Positions 15,945 to 23,331 of a stretch of 35,879 bases of DNA are shown in pieces. A program made the translations under genes and the position numbers. The stretch lies in the NCBI GenBank assembly GCA_018303105.1, contig JAGVYU010000018.1, positions 1 to 35,879 of the forward strand, read 5' to 3'. The stretch comes from Candidatus Woesearchaeota archaeon. GTDB lineage: Archaea > Nanobdellota > Nanobdellia > Woesearchaeales > JAGVYU01. The notes under the pieces are model-generated. The model was not told the DNA's origin. It searched no databases and saw nothing but the letters and a program-made list of their open reading frames with translations. Every line of letters begins with the position of its first letter. The first letter of the stretch is position 1.

Positions 15945-16160
15945 GCTGATGATGAAAGCGGTTAGGCGTTTTTAAAGCTTTCTAAATGTAATCACTGCTA
16001 AGAGACTATATTACTTAAGAATCGTTTCAAAATCTACCGAAATGCGTAGACATACGCCATTAATATCCGCATAGAACTCAGATTACGGTGAGTTTTTGTG
16101 GCGAAGCATGAGCAATTTGATGGTTTTGCCCCGGGAGTTAAATGTTAAAAGAATTCTTTA
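15945..16160. other. Intergenic stretch, 216 bp
   Basis: It holds the promoter of the metallopeptidase gene (TATA 15970-15977). A TGATGATGA near 15948 recalls the C box of a C/D guide RNA, but I find no matching D box (CTGA) at the right distance. Nothing else is supported. Confidence 0.5.
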
Positions 16161-16646
16161 TCAATAAAAATCATGCCTATACCCATGTAACTTACGTGCT
16201 GGCTCAGACTCCTGAATTCCATGTCTCCTGAGAAATTCTCCGCGAATGCGTGCTGTTTCATCTCTTTGCGAATGCCCAGATAAAACTTCAAATATCGTCG
16301 CCATGCCAATAGCTTCTCTCGCGCCATCCCCCCGATCAGGACCAACATCAATTCCATGTTCCTTGCCTAAATACTTTTTATCCCATGTCCATCCGGCTGC
16401 TTCCAGGCTGTACAGAGTGAGTAAAAAATCTGTGGCCGTTAATCTCGGCATATCGACGACCATACAAACAAACTGATCCGCAGCGTCTTTCCCATGGGCA
16501 CTGTGGATTCCCTGATAGACTTTCTCCAAAATTGTATCATTAAGATCGCTCTCTATTGCTCCCCGTCCACTGTAATATTCGGGTCTGCGGGACATGCCTG
16601 CCGCGACAACAATCTCGGCTGCCGTCACTTTTTGATCAATGCTCAT
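16161..16646 (-). CDS. Hypothetical protein, 161 aa
   Basis: A soluble, largely helical protein that I do not recognise. Recurrent polar motifs include HSAHGKDAADQF, GKEHGIDVGPDRGDGAREA and SGHSQRDETARIRGEF; the His/Asp content is suggestive of metal binding but no known motif fits. TTTATAAA at 16670-16677 is 27 bp upstream of ATG 16646, embedded in the same extended promoter string as the SDR pair, so it is transcribed alone as a leaderless mRNA. It is divergent from the relBE pair. Confidence 0.7.
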   Translation of the reverse strand: MSIDQKVTAAEIVVAAGMSRRPEYYSGRGAIESDLNDTILEKVYQGIHSAHGKDAADQFVCMVVDMPRLTATDFLLTLYSLEAAGWTWDKKYLGKEHGIDVGPDRGDGAREAIGMATIFEVLSGHSQRDETARIRGEFLRRHGIQESEPARKLHGYRHDFY

Positions 16647-16669
16647 TGAACTTTGAAAGTCATTGTGGC

Positions 16670-16677
16670 TTTATAAA
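16670..16677 (-). promoter_or_regulatory. TATA box of the 161-aa gene
   Basis: TTTATAAA, preceded by CCCCAAATC on the coding strand, 27 bp upstream of ATG 16646. Confidence 0.7.
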
Positions 16678-16719
16678 GATTTGGGGTTTTTATCGGCAGC
16701 TGTCATCGCTACAGAAAAG

Positions 16720-16727
16720 TTTATATA
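16720..16727 (+). promoter_or_regulatory. TATA box of the relBE pair
   Basis: TTTATATA, 27 bp upstream of ATG 16751. An in-frame ATG at 16730 falls only a few bases from the box and cannot be transcribed from it. Confidence 0.65.
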
Positions 16728-16750
16728 CTATGGCAGATTATATAGTCGCT

Positions 16751-16969
16751 ATGGCAACCACAATCCAAGTGAGCAAGCAGCTCGCGAACACCCTCAAAAA
16801 AAGGAGGCAGTATGACAAAGAATCCTATGAAGAAGTTATCTGGAACTTAGTAGAGGATACCATGGAGATCAATGCCGAGGCAAAAAAGGAAGTGGAGCAG
16901 GCAAGAGCGGATATCAAAGCAGGAAAATTCTACACACACGACCAAGTAAAAAAGAGACTGGGCATGTAG
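16751..16969 (+). CDS. relB: RelB-type antitoxin
   Basis: A 72-aa antitoxin. The N-terminus MATTIQVSKQLANTLKKRR and YEEVIWNLVEDT form a ribbon-helix-helix-like DNA-binding unit; the Lys/Glu-rich tail with ARADIKAGKFYTHDQVKKRL is the toxin-wrapping helix typical of archaeal RelB/Phd-like partners of RelE. The open frame extends upstream to 16556, but the promoter box at 16720-16727 puts the leaderless start at ATG 16751. The toxin ATG follows the stop directly with no gap. Confidence 0.87.
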   Translation: MATTIQVSKQLANTLKKRRQYDKESYEEVIWNLVEDTMEINAEAKKEVEQARADIKAGKFYTHDQVKKRLGM

Positions 16970-17221
16970 ATGTACGAGATTCTCTATTCCCCGGCAGCGC
17001 TAAAGCAATTAGAGAAACTTGAACGCTCCATCAGGGAAAGAATTCTTATCGCGTTAGAACGATTGAGAATCCGGCCCGAGTCCTGCGATATTAAGAAACT
17101 TGTAGGCATGCCGGGATACCGGTTTAGGGTAGGCGATTATAGAGTTCTTTTTGACATGGAAAAAGAAAAATTGATCATCCTTGTTCTCAAAATCGGGCAC
17201 AGAAAAGATATTTACAAGTGA
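16970..17221 (+). CDS. relE: RelE-family toxin
   Basis: An 83-aa RelE/ParE-superfamily toxin: MYEILYSPAALKQLEKL, a two-helix segment, then the characteristic C-terminal sheet KLVGMPGYRFRVGDYRVLFD and VLKIGHRKDIYK. The conserved basic residues of the family (Arg in YRFRVGDYRVLF and His-Arg-Lys near the end) are present. RelE proteins cleave mRNA in the ribosomal A site; ParE relatives poison gyrase. The GHRKDIYK ending is typical of RelE. It directly follows relB. Confidence 0.92.
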   Translation: MYEILYSPAALKQLEKLERSIRERILIALERLRIRPESCDIKKLVGMPGYRFRVGDYRVLFDMEKEKLIILVLKIGHRKDIYK

Positions 17222-17244
17222 TTTTATGGTTCATTATAAACTTT

Positions 17245-18357
17245 TTACCCAAACGTAAACGTATACGCCATCAATCCCGGCTCTGAGAGTTCAATCGTGA
17301 GCTCATGCGTACCGTAGGTTTCATCTTGGATCAGCGGATATAAGTCAAAGTCCTTCACGATCATGGTGTTCACGAGCTGCCCATCTTTGAGAATGGTTAA
17401 TGTCATTGGCTTCGCCGCTCCCGCAACAAGATTCACATTTTTCGCAGTGTATTTTATGATTATTTTTCCCTGATTGCCTGTAAGCTCCATATTGTCATTA
17501 TGATTAAACCAGTCGCCCTCGAGATAAAACAGATCATCTTTAAGCGAGCTGGGAAGAGCATATGTCTGCAGTTTTTCAGGCTTCCATCCTTCTGTGTTTC
17601 CCATCTGTGATCGTTGGAATTCATACCCGAAGTAGATTTCGGGAGTCCCAATCTGTCCAAAATCAGGAAGCGACGCATTCGGCTGCGTGACACCTTCTTC
17701 CAAAACGGCATTGAGTTTAAGCACGCTGTTGCGCTCACGGAGCAATTCCTGAATTTTCTGCTCTGTTTCCTCATAACCGCCTTCGCCAATATGATCATAC
17801 ACGATAAACCCGTCGATGTCAATAAGGTATTTGTGCGGCCAATATCTGTTTTTATACGCACGCCACGTCTGCTTGTCATTGTCTTGCACAACGGGATATT
17901 CAACGCCATACTTATCCACGGCGCGCTTGACATTCTCATACTCCTCCTCAAACGCGAATTCGGGAGTGTGAACGCCAATGATAACTAGGCCATCAGCTTC
18001 ATACTTTTCCCACCACGCATTCAGATACGGAAGCGTTCTTTGGCAATTGATGCATGAGTATGTCCAAAAGTCGACAAGTACGATATTCTTTCCGATGTTC
18101 TCTCCAATAGTTATTGCCTCTGTATTGATATAACCCTCTGGAGAAACGAGCTCGACATAGTTTTGATATTGCTTTTCCTTGTCTTGCACACGCGAGGGAA
18201 TAAACGGCGCGGATTCCTCGGGCAATACGACATTTTGATTTTCACCAATCATAGCTACGTCTTGGGGAACTTGCTCGCGGGTTTTAGAGGACTCTAACAC
18301 CAAGATAGCACCGACTATGGCAACGATTACAACGACCGTGATAATTATTTTTTTCAT
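17245..18357 (-). CDS. DipZ-like thioredoxin-domain protein, extracytoplasmic
   Basis: A 370-aa membrane-anchored redox protein. Residues 5-22 are an uncleaved signal-anchor. Residues about 65-215 form a TlpA/AhpC-type thioredoxin domain with the redox pair Cys102-x-x-Cys105 in FWTYSCINCQRTLPYL, the hallmark of the DipZ periplasmic domain, and HKYLIDIDGFIVYDHIGEGGYEETE. Residues about 230-370 form a beta-rich C-terminal domain (DLFYLEGDWFNHND and AKNVNLVAG) as in DipZ. In bacteria DipZ fuses CcdA to this module; here the two halves are separate genes overlapping by 4 bp. It should receive electrons from CcdA and reduce extracytoplasmic disulfides or peroxides. Confidence 0.9.
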   Translation of the reverse strand: MKKIIITVVVIVAIVGAILVLESSKTREQVPQDVAMIGENQNVVLPEESAPFIPSRVQDKEKQYQNYVELVSPEGYINTEAITIGENIGKNIVLVDFWTYSCINCQRTLPYLNAWWEKYEADGLVIIGVHTPEFAFEEEYENVKRAVDKYGVEYPVVQDNDKQTWRAYKNRYWPHKYLIDIDGFIVYDHIGEGGYEETEQKIQELLRERNSVLKLNAVLEEGVTQPNASLPDFGQIGTPEIYFGYEFQRSQMGNTEGWKPEKLQTYALPSSLKDDLFYLEGDWFNHNDNMELTGNQGKIIIKYTAKNVNLVAGAAKPMTLTILKDGQLVNTMIVKDFDLYPLIQDETYGTHELTIELSEPGLMAYTFTFG

Positions 18358-19052
18358 TTTAAGAGCAACGCATTCACAAAGCCGAAATTAGCCACAAACC
18401 CAAGCGTTTGCGTAAACACAAGGATGCCCAGGAGGATGATGAGGATTCCGACAACGATGTTGAAGTATTTGAGGAACTTTTGCGAGCGATTAATCAACGC
18501 AAGCGCCTGCGTCGCGAATAATCCCACGAGCAGGAACGGAAGGCCAAGCCCTAAGCTGTATGCGAGCAATAGGAAAAAACTCTGGCCCGGTTGCGAAATC
18601 GCGAGCGCAAATACGCTCCCTAAGATCGCTCCAACGCACGGCGTCCAGCCGACGGCAAACGCGGCGCCGAAGACAAAGCTCGTAACATACGATATGCTGA
18701 ACTTCTTGACTGAAAATTTGTGCTCTCGCTCTAAAAAAGGAAGTTTGAGTAAACCGACAAGGTATAATCCGAACAAGATGATGATGACTCCGCCAATTCT
18801 TGAGAGCCACTCCTGAACTGTAAATGAGACTGTGCTCAATAGCGTGTTAAACAGCACTCCAAGAAGCGCAAACACGGACGCAAAGCCAAGCACAAAAAAG
18901 ACGCTGTTCAGGAACATTTTCACCCGGTTTGGATCCTTCAATGAAGTTCCAGAAAGATACGCGAGGAATCCTGGAATGAGAGGTAAGACGCAGGGACTGA
19001 GAAACGAGAATAATCCCGCGATGAACGCCGCGATGAGTGTGACTTCAACCAT
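18354..19052 (-). CDS. ccdA: CcdA/DsbD-type transmembrane electron carrier
   Basis: A 232-aa, roughly six-helix membrane protein of the CcdA family. The two redox cysteines are in the canonical places: Cys21 in LSPCVLPLIPG and Cys139 in GWTPCVGAILG. It moves electrons from cytosolic thioredoxin across the membrane to outward-facing thioredoxin domains. Its neighbours provide two such acceptors: the lipoprotein ending 1 bp upstream of its start and the DipZ-like protein overlapping its end by 4 bp. An AGGAAA stretch before ATG 19052 could be the ribosome-binding site. Confidence 0.95.
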   Translation of the reverse strand: MVEVTLIAAFIAGLFSFLSPCVLPLIPGFLAYLSGTSLKDPNRVKMFLNSVFFVLGFASVFALLGVLFNTLLSTVSFTVQEWLSRIGGVIIILFGLYLVGLLKLPFLEREHKFSVKKFSISYVTSFVFGAAFAVGWTPCVGAILGSVFALAISQPGQSFFLLLAYSLGLGLPFLLVGLFATQALALINRSQKFLKYFNIVVGILIILLGILVFTQTLGFVANFGFVNALLLK

Positions 19053-19053
19053 G

Positions 19054-19617
19054 TTAGTATTTCCTCAATTCTGTGAGATATCGCTGCTTGTCCCAGGTAT
19101 CGGGAGCCTTGAGCACTTGCTCCCCATTTTGGATAATGACTTTCGTATGCTGGTACGGAATGCCAAACTCGCGGGCCAACGAACTTTCAACTTCGTCAGT
19201 ATCACTGTCTTTATAGTTTACCCTGAATCCAACTATGTTTGGATTTTTAAGCTCATTAAAAGCTGCGAGCACATCCGGCTCCTCGGCTTTGCACAGCGGA
19301 CACCAATTCGCATAGAAATTCAGGAGAATAATCTTGTTTTCTCTAAGTGCCGTCTCGTAGTCACCTTGCGCAAATTCGTAATATGGCGACGTTGACCCAG
19401 CAAGCTTTGTTCCTGCATACCCTGAAGACTTCATTAATATTGCATCATCATCCGGTTCAGGCATCGCATTTTCCGTTATGGCATCATCAACCGGGGCAGC
19501 AACGGGTTGCTCTGTCTCCATCACAATTCCCTTTTCTTCCATCATTGCCTGATCCTGCGGAGCGCATGCGACAACAAACAACACAGCACACCAAGCCATA
19601 ACGATCATCGGTTTCAT
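19054..19617 (-). CDS. Thioredoxin-fold lipoprotein
   Basis: A 187-aa exported thioredoxin. The signal peptide ends in the lipobox VVACAP (lipidated Cys18), followed by an acidic Glu/Asp/Pro-rich linker and a thioredoxin domain with Cys106-Pro-Leu-Cys109 in FYANWCPLCKAEEP. The Trp-Cys-x-x-Cys and the adjacent Lys-Ala-Glu-Glu resemble reductive extracytoplasmic thioredoxins. The first ATG (19623) abuts the GGAGG ribosome-binding site; the second, ATG 19617, is six bases from it and gives a better signal peptide, so I choose it. It is the likely acceptor of electrons from CcdA, encoded immediately downstream. Confidence 0.9.
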   Translation of the reverse strand: MKPMIVMAWCAVLFVVACAPQDQAMMEEKGIVMETEQPVAAPVDDAITENAMPEPDDDAILMKSSGYAGTKLAGSTSPYYEFAQGDYETALRENKIILLNFYANWCPLCKAEEPDVLAAFNELKNPNIVGFRVNYKDSDTDEVESSLAREFGIPYQHTKVIIQNGEQVLKAPDTWDKQRYLTELRKY

Positions 19618-19628
19618 ACTCATCCTCC

Positions 19629-19913
19629 TTACTTATATGTGATCCACGTCAAAGTCGCGAACGCGAGCATTTGGAGCGTTTTCAGCACAAATACAAAACC
19701 TTCAATGTCCATCGCGTAGTACGGCATCATCGTAACGAAAAAATACAGGCTCACAATATTCTCAATGAGAAACAATAAAGCGAACACGAATAATCCCATC
19801 GTGAACCCTGAACGAATCTTCATCATATTCCGGACATACACATTCAGCAGCGCAATAATCAGCAGCACATTGACTGCAGTAACGACCGTTGTCAGCGTCA
19901 TAAGCAATGCCAT
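19629..19913 (-). CDS. Small integral membrane protein, 94 aa
   Basis: A very hydrophobic protein with about three transmembrane helices (residues 3-27, 37-62 and 72-92) separated by short basic or acidic loops such as RNMMKIRSG. I do not recognise the family. Its place between the winged-helix regulator and the thioredoxin lipoprotein makes it part of the redox operon. A GGTGAT ribosome-binding site lies just before ATG 19913. It has no cysteines, so it is not itself a thiol carrier; a scaffold or sensor role would be a guess. Confidence 0.8.
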   Translation of the reverse strand: MALLMTLTTVVTAVNVLLIIALLNVYVRNMMKIRSGFTMGLFVFALLFLIENIVSLYFFVTMMPYYAMDIEGFVFVLKTLQMLAFATLTWITYK

Positions 19914-19917
19914 ACAA

Positions 19918-20205
19918 TCACCTCTGTTTTTTCGCGTTTAAGTACTTTTTCCCAAATTCAGCCCAAATCGCCTCAATTTCGGGAGGAATGTAATACGCTG
20001 CGCCGTATGCGCCTTTGTTGATCGTTGCAAGAACCCTGTGCTTTTCAAGAACCCGAAGATGATGCTGAACCGTTTTGTAATCGAGCATGAGCTCTTTTGT
20101 CAATTGATGCGCATTTTTTGGATGCACACTGAGGCTCATCAAGATTCTCTGTCTGGTTTCACCACCCCTACTGCCCGCGATGAGATACAGAAGTATATTC
20201 TTCAT
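19918..20205 (-). CDS. ArsR-like winged-helix transcription regulator
   Basis: A 95-aa winged helix-turn-helix protein: TRQRILMSLSVHPKNAHQLTKEL, then the recognition helix DYKTVQHHLRVLEKHRVLA and a wing (TINKGAYGAAYYIPPEI). The DYKTVQHHL motif is typical of archaeal ArsR-type regulators. ATG 20205 is 27 bp from TTTATAAA at 20228-20235; a TTG nine bases upstream is less likely. It is the first gene of the redox operon (20205 down to 17245) and probably regulates it. It carries no cysteine, so a thiol switch within the protein is excluded. Confidence 0.9.
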   Translation of the reverse strand: MKNILLYLIAGSRGGETRQRILMSLSVHPKNAHQLTKELMLDYKTVQHHLRVLEKHRVLATINKGAYGAAYYIPPEIEAIWAEFGKKYLNAKKQR

Positions 20206-20227
20206 ACCCTGCAAACTAGAGAAATTG

Positions 20228-20235
20228 TTTATAAA
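20228..20235 (-). promoter_or_regulatory. TATA box of the redox operon
   Basis: TTTATAAA, 27 bp upstream of ATG 20205, just beyond the stop of the neighbouring 100-aa gene. Confidence 0.65.
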
Positions 20236-20531
20236 CCTTGTGCAGGACGCGTGTAGATGCGGAATGCGGTATACCCAGAGTCCTGATCACCGAGCATGAG
20301 GATCCCGCAAGGATTGCCGCTTGCACCTCTAATACTCCTGCTTTCCATTAATGCGTCTCTCCGCACAAGAATCCTTTCAAAGCGTGTACGCGGTTGCAGC
20401 TCAAACGCCCCTGTGGGTGTCGCGGTCACAATGATTTCAGCGTGGGCAGGCTCAACGTGAAAATGATCATCCAATACCTGAGCGACATAACGCAAGGTTT
20501 CTGCGTCATTGATCATGAATGTCCAAGGCAT
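20229..20531 (-). CDS. Hypothetical protein, 100 aa
   Basis: A small soluble alpha/beta protein of unknown function, with strands AEIIVTATPTGAFEL, RFERILVRRDAL, CGILMLGDQDSG and AFRIYTRP; no known motif. ATG 20531 has CTTAAAAA at 20553-20560, 26 bp upstream, giving it its own leaderless promoter. It lies between the GHKL-metallopeptidase gene and the redox operon on the same strand, and its last codons overlap the redox promoter. The 48-bp gap to the GHKL gene also allows co-transcription. Confidence 0.65.
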   Translation of the reverse strand: MPWTFMINDAETLRYVAQVLDDHFHVEPAHAEIIVTATPTGAFELQPRTRFERILVRRDALMESRSIRGASGNPCGILMLGDQDSGYTAFRIYTRPAQGL

Positions 20532-20552
20532 GGGATTGAGAACGCGGATGAG

Positions 20553-20560
20553 TTTTTAAG
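20553..20560 (-). promoter_or_regulatory. TATA-like box of the 100-aa gene
   Basis: CTTAAAAA on the minus strand, centred about 26 bp upstream of ATG 20531. Confidence 0.5.
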
Positions 20561-20579
20561 CGTTCCTAGATTGGAAAAT

Positions 20580-22184
20580 TCATTGAGGGTCTCCAGCAGA
20601 GACTTTATCCGTCATATAGATTAGCACAAATTTTGTGAGTGCTTGAATAAAAAAGTCAGTGAATTCTCTGTAATAATCACCCTTCCCTGTAACTAAATGC
20701 CCCAGTTCGTGAATATACGTGCTGGCAAATGCTTCGAGACTCTGCAGTTGCGACTGTTTAATTCCAATATATTCTTGACCATCAGGCGATCGAACATACA
20801 CTCCGTGTTGACTCTCTATTTCCCGACCTGTGTTCAAGAATAAACCAGAATAGACGCGTACGTCAACAGGAATGAGCTCCCCCAAGACAGTTTCCGTGAT
20901 CTCAGGGATTCTCTCCAGCATTCCAGTTTCAGCAGGAGTTAAATCTAATCGATCAACCCATCGATATTGCTTTTCAGTTGCAAGACTACTTGCTCGTTTG
21001 ATTCCAAGAATTCCAAGATAACAATCAAGATCAGAATTGAGCTTGACCGGATTAAATCCCATAAGCCTCGCATCGCTGTTCTCGTTAACATTGCTTGAAG
21101 CTAATACCGCGTTTTCTCCGTAGAGCTTCCTGAATACATCGACCCAGGGGTTAGTTTGAGTCTTGGGTATATCCATGCGCCTCCAAAGTTCCTTAAACTT
21201 CTCAGTTTCAGGATCATCTTTAGGTATCCTATAGTCTGCATAAATGAGGGAGCTCTGGGGACGCCGATCCCGCAATGCTTCGAATTCAAATCGATAGCAA
21301 CGATCCGTTTCGGCCTCGCGCAGCAATGTTTCAATGACAGAATGATCCGTACACTCCTTCAATATGCGTGCAATCTCATTCAGCAACGTTTCCCGGTCAG
21401 CAAACAATCTGTCAGGTGAAATGTTTTCCAATCCTAGATCATAACTGAAGATTGCACCCATAGTTTGTACTCTTACTCCTTTAATAAAGAGGCTCTTGTC
21501 TCCCGCGCCCAGATCAATAATACGTGGATGATATCTGGAAGGCCAATTACGATACAAACGCGTAGCATGCCGATTCTCAGGGGTGGAAGACCCTTCAGCG
21601 TAGATCACAGAGAATGAATCATTCAGTGCAAGCACTTTCTCGGGAATCTTGAATATTTCGCGCATAAGCTCCTTAGAGGGATTTCTAAAGACGGTTCGTG
21701 ATCCTTCGATATGATCACCATTTTCGGTGATGTGAAAGCAGAGCCGTTGCACCGCATGCTCATCAATACGCTCAGATTTTGCGTACGGGACTGCTATCCA
21801 GTTTTTTGAGCGGTATTCCACATCAATGCCACTGCGCAGCGCGGCTGCCGCAACAAGCTTAAGCCCTTCACCAAACTGCCCCACACTCATCACATCCGCA
21901 GCTTTCGGCGAGAAGAGCACAGACAATAATCCTGCGCTATACCCCGCACCATCATCCTCAAAGACCACCTCTTCTGCTGGCTTTGCTGGGTCTGCCCGCT
22001 TTAAGTCATACCACCGACCTTCCTGTTTGATCCTTACGGTCGTTTTAGAACCTTTACTGTCCGCAGGAAGATGATTGGAAATGCTGTCAAGAACGATGCG
22101 CTCTATTCCCCAGGCAAACCTCCGATAGTCCGTCGTCAGTGATGTTTCGATATCACACGTTGTGCTTGCCACGGGAAACCTCAT
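20580..22184 (-). CDS. GHKL-type ATPase fused to an HExxH metallopeptidase
   Basis: A 534-aa two-domain protein. The N-terminal about 230 residues carry the Bergerat (Hsp90/MutL/MORC) ATP-binding signatures: Asn37 in DSISNHLPAD (Mg2+-binding N box), VVFEDDGAGYS (Asp78-x-Gly-x-Gly81) and SVGQFGEGLKL (Gly102, Gly105, Gly107; ATP lid). A second part (about 230-440) includes a transducer-like strand pair, SLFIKGVRVQ. The C-terminus has YIHELGHLVTG (His492, Glu493, His496), a zinc-peptidase motif, followed by YYREFTDFF where Glu507 could be the third ligand. An ATPase that gates or allosterically controls a protease is the inferred design. No signal peptide. The start overlaps the 51-aa RHH gene by 32 bp. 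Confidence 0.85.
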   Translation of the reverse strand: MRFPVASTTCDIETSLTTDYRRFAWGIERIVLDSISNHLPADSKGSKTTVRIKQEGRWYDLKRADPAKPAEEVVFEDDGAGYSAGLLSVLFSPKAADVMSVGQFGEGLKLVAAAALRSGIDVEYRSKNWIAVPYAKSERIDEHAVQRLCFHITENGDHIEGSRTVFRNPSKELMREIFKIPEKVLALNDSFSVIYAEGSSTPENRHATRLYRNWPSRYHPRIIDLGAGDKSLFIKGVRVQTMGAIFSYDLGLENISPDRLFADRETLLNEIARILKECTDHSVIETLLREAETDRCYRFEFEALRDRRPQSSLIYADYRIPKDDPETEKFKELWRRMDIPKTQTNPWVDVFRKLYGENAVLASSNVNENSDARLMGFNPVKLNSDLDCYLGILGIKRASSLATEKQYRWVDRLDLTPAETGMLERIPEITETVLGELIPVDVRVYSGLFLNTGREIESQHGVYVRSPDGQEYIGIKQSQLQSLEAFASTYIHELGHLVTGKGDYYREFTDFFIQALTKFVLIYMTDKVSAGDPQ

Positions 22185-22308
22185 CCAGGTATTTTTGTGT
22201 AGCTAATTCAATAAAATGACTCTTGTTTCTAAAGATACCATTTTTGATTTTTTGTTCAACACTCTCCAATGTGTGGGTATCCATTGAGATTGAGACTTTG
22301 ACTTTCAT
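22153..22308 (-). CDS. Ribbon-helix-helix DNA-binding protein, 51 aa
   Basis: I translated this by hand. It begins MKVKVSISMDTHTLESVEQ and continues with a helix, the turn NGIFRNKSHFIELA and a second helix to YLDEV, which is the RHH (CopG/ParD-type) fold: N-terminal strand, helix, turn with Asn-Lys-Ser, helix. RHH proteins bind DNA as dimers and often autorepress. ATG 22308 is 30 bp from TTTATAAA at 22334-22341, and a 21-bp inverted repeat lies between box and start. The stop lies 32 bp inside the GHKL-metallopeptidase gene, so the two are co-transcribed and translationally coupled in the manner of antitoxin-toxin or repressor-effector pairs. Confidence 0.85.
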   Translation of the reverse strand: MKVKVSISMDTHTLESVEQKIKNGIFRNKSHFIELATQKYLDEVSRGKHNV

Positions 22309-22309
22309 C

Positions 22310-22341
22310 GTAAGAAGTAGGAATTCTTACTACTTTATAAA
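22310..22341 (-). promoter_or_regulatory. Promoter and inverted-repeat operator of the RHH/GHKL unit
   Basis: TTTATAAA (22334-22341) is the TATA box. GTAAGAA (22310-22316), seven bases and TTCTTAC (22324-22330) form a perfect inverted repeat covering the expected transcription start. Farther upstream (about 22351-22373) GTAAC occurs twice around TACTAGTTA. A dimeric RHH repressor bound at the repeat would block initiation. Confidence 0.65.
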
Positions 22342-22388
22342 TCTTTGCACTAAGTAACTACTAGTTAGTAACAGCACGTTTTAAGGCC

Positions 22389-22405
22389 ATTGAATTTTTC
22401 AATGT
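22389..22405. repeat. Short perfect inverted repeat in intergenic DNA
   Basis: CATTGAA, three T and TTCAATG. It lies between the RHH promoter and the divergent Nudix promoter and could be a terminator-free hairpin or a protein-binding site. The surrounding 160 bp hold no gene that I can support. Confidence 0.4.
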
Positions 22406-22471
22406 GTATAGGCTATTGGGAGAACACGCGGCAGAGCCCTCTTCATAATAACGAATTGCGTCGCATAATCC

Positions 22472-22479
22472 ATATAAAC
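22472..22479 (+). promoter_or_regulatory. TATA box of the Nudix gene
   Basis: ATATAAAC, centred 26 bp upstream of ATG 22502. Confidence 0.55.
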
Positions 22480-22501
22480 CTTATATTCTGCAAGCGTTAT
22501 A

Positions 22502-22912
22502 ATGATCCTCGCAAGCGGCTGTGTGGTATATCGAGATGGCGAAGTGCTTCTGATGCACCGGGTCCATTGCCCAAAATTCAATGATGTGTGGTCGAATCCC
22601 GGAGGGAAGATTAAAAGAGGAGAAATAGCAGAGGCCGCGGCTATTCGAGAAACGAGGGAAGAGCTTGGCATTGGGGTTAAGATAATCATTCCGTTGGGCA
22701 CGTATCTTGATTATGAAAGAGATACGGTAGCTGGTCGGTTTCATGGGTTCTTAGCTGAGCTTGCAGAAGGAACTCCAACTATCAGAGAACCAGATAAATG
22801 CGATGGGCTGGAATGGTTCTCGTTTCGAAGAATTCCGAGTCATGTCGCACCATACACGATGCAATACCTGGATGAGCTTGTGCACTATCTAATCCAGCAC
22901 CGAAGAACTTAA
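22502..22912 (+). CDS. Nudix hydrolase
   Basis: A 136-aa Nudix enzyme with a fully canonical box: Gly-Lys-Ile-Lys-Arg-Gly-Glu, seven residues, then RETREELGI (Gx5Ex7REUxEExGU), which coordinates Mg2+ or Mn2+ for hydrolysis of nucleoside-diphosphate derivatives. Preceding WSNPGGKI and the later strand GRFHGFLAEL and DGLEWFSF fit the MutT/8-oxo-dGTP or ADP-ribose pyrophosphatase groups; the substrate cannot be read. Leaderless start at ATG 22502, with TATA 26 bp upstream. Unlike the Nudix-like protein at 12910, this one has no irregularity. Confidence 0.93.
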   Translation: MILASGCVVYRDGEVLLMHRVHCPKFNDVWSNPGGKIKRGEIAEAAAIRETREELGIGVKIIIPLGTYLDYERDTVAGRFHGFLAELAEGTPTIREPDKCDGLEWFSFRRIPSHVAPYTMQYLDELVHYLIQHRRT

Positions 22913-22937
22913 AAAGAAGAAGCATTAGTCAGAAAAA

Positions 22938-23300
22938 ATGGTAAGCGCATTCGTGCTTGACATCCTTGTTTTCATCGTATTATCAATTCCACTCTATCTT
23001 GCAGTGCGCTTCCTCAAGGGAAAGCCTACTATCGTCAATGTTCTGCTTGTCAACCTCATCACGGGACTCATGTTTAGCTCTTTGAAACAGAGCCTCAGCC
23101 TGCTCAAGCTTGCGTTGGGATTATTCCTCATGCTCTGGCTCTATCATGAGATCTTCAGGCTGAAATGGATAAAAGCGGTTTTGGCGTGGGCGCTTCAGAT
23201 CGCGATAACCATCATTGCGTATGTGATTCTTGTAATACTTCTGGCTATTCTGGGTATCACAACGAATGTGTTGCCGGAATGGACGATTAGAGTTTTTTAG
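22938..23300 (+). CDS. Hypothetical integral membrane protein, 120 aa
   Basis: About four transmembrane helices (residues 3-24, 33-53, 56-74 and 80-108) with short loops; sparse charges such as RFLKGKP and RLKWIK would sit at the cytosolic face. It shows no cysteine or catalytic motif and I do not recognise a family. CTTAAAAA at 22908-22915 is 26 bp upstream of ATG 22938, overlapping the Nudix stop, so it can be transcribed on its own. Confidence 0.78.
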   Translation: MVSAFVLDILVFIVLSIPLYLAVRFLKGKPTIVNVLLVNLITGLMFSSLKQSLSLLKLALGLFLMLWLYHEIFRLKWIKAVLAWALQIAITIIAYVILVILLAILGITTNVLPEWTIRVF

Positions 23301-23331
23301 GAGCGATACATTCAATGCTTGATATTTTCCC

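Noticed and set aside
15945-16010. C/D box guide RNA suggested by TGATGATGA near 15948
   Set aside because: No D box (CTGA) at a suitable distance and no C'/D' pair; the string is the region just upstream of a gene start.
16556-16750. Upstream extension of relB
   Set aside because: It overlaps the divergent 161-aa gene and the relB promoter box.
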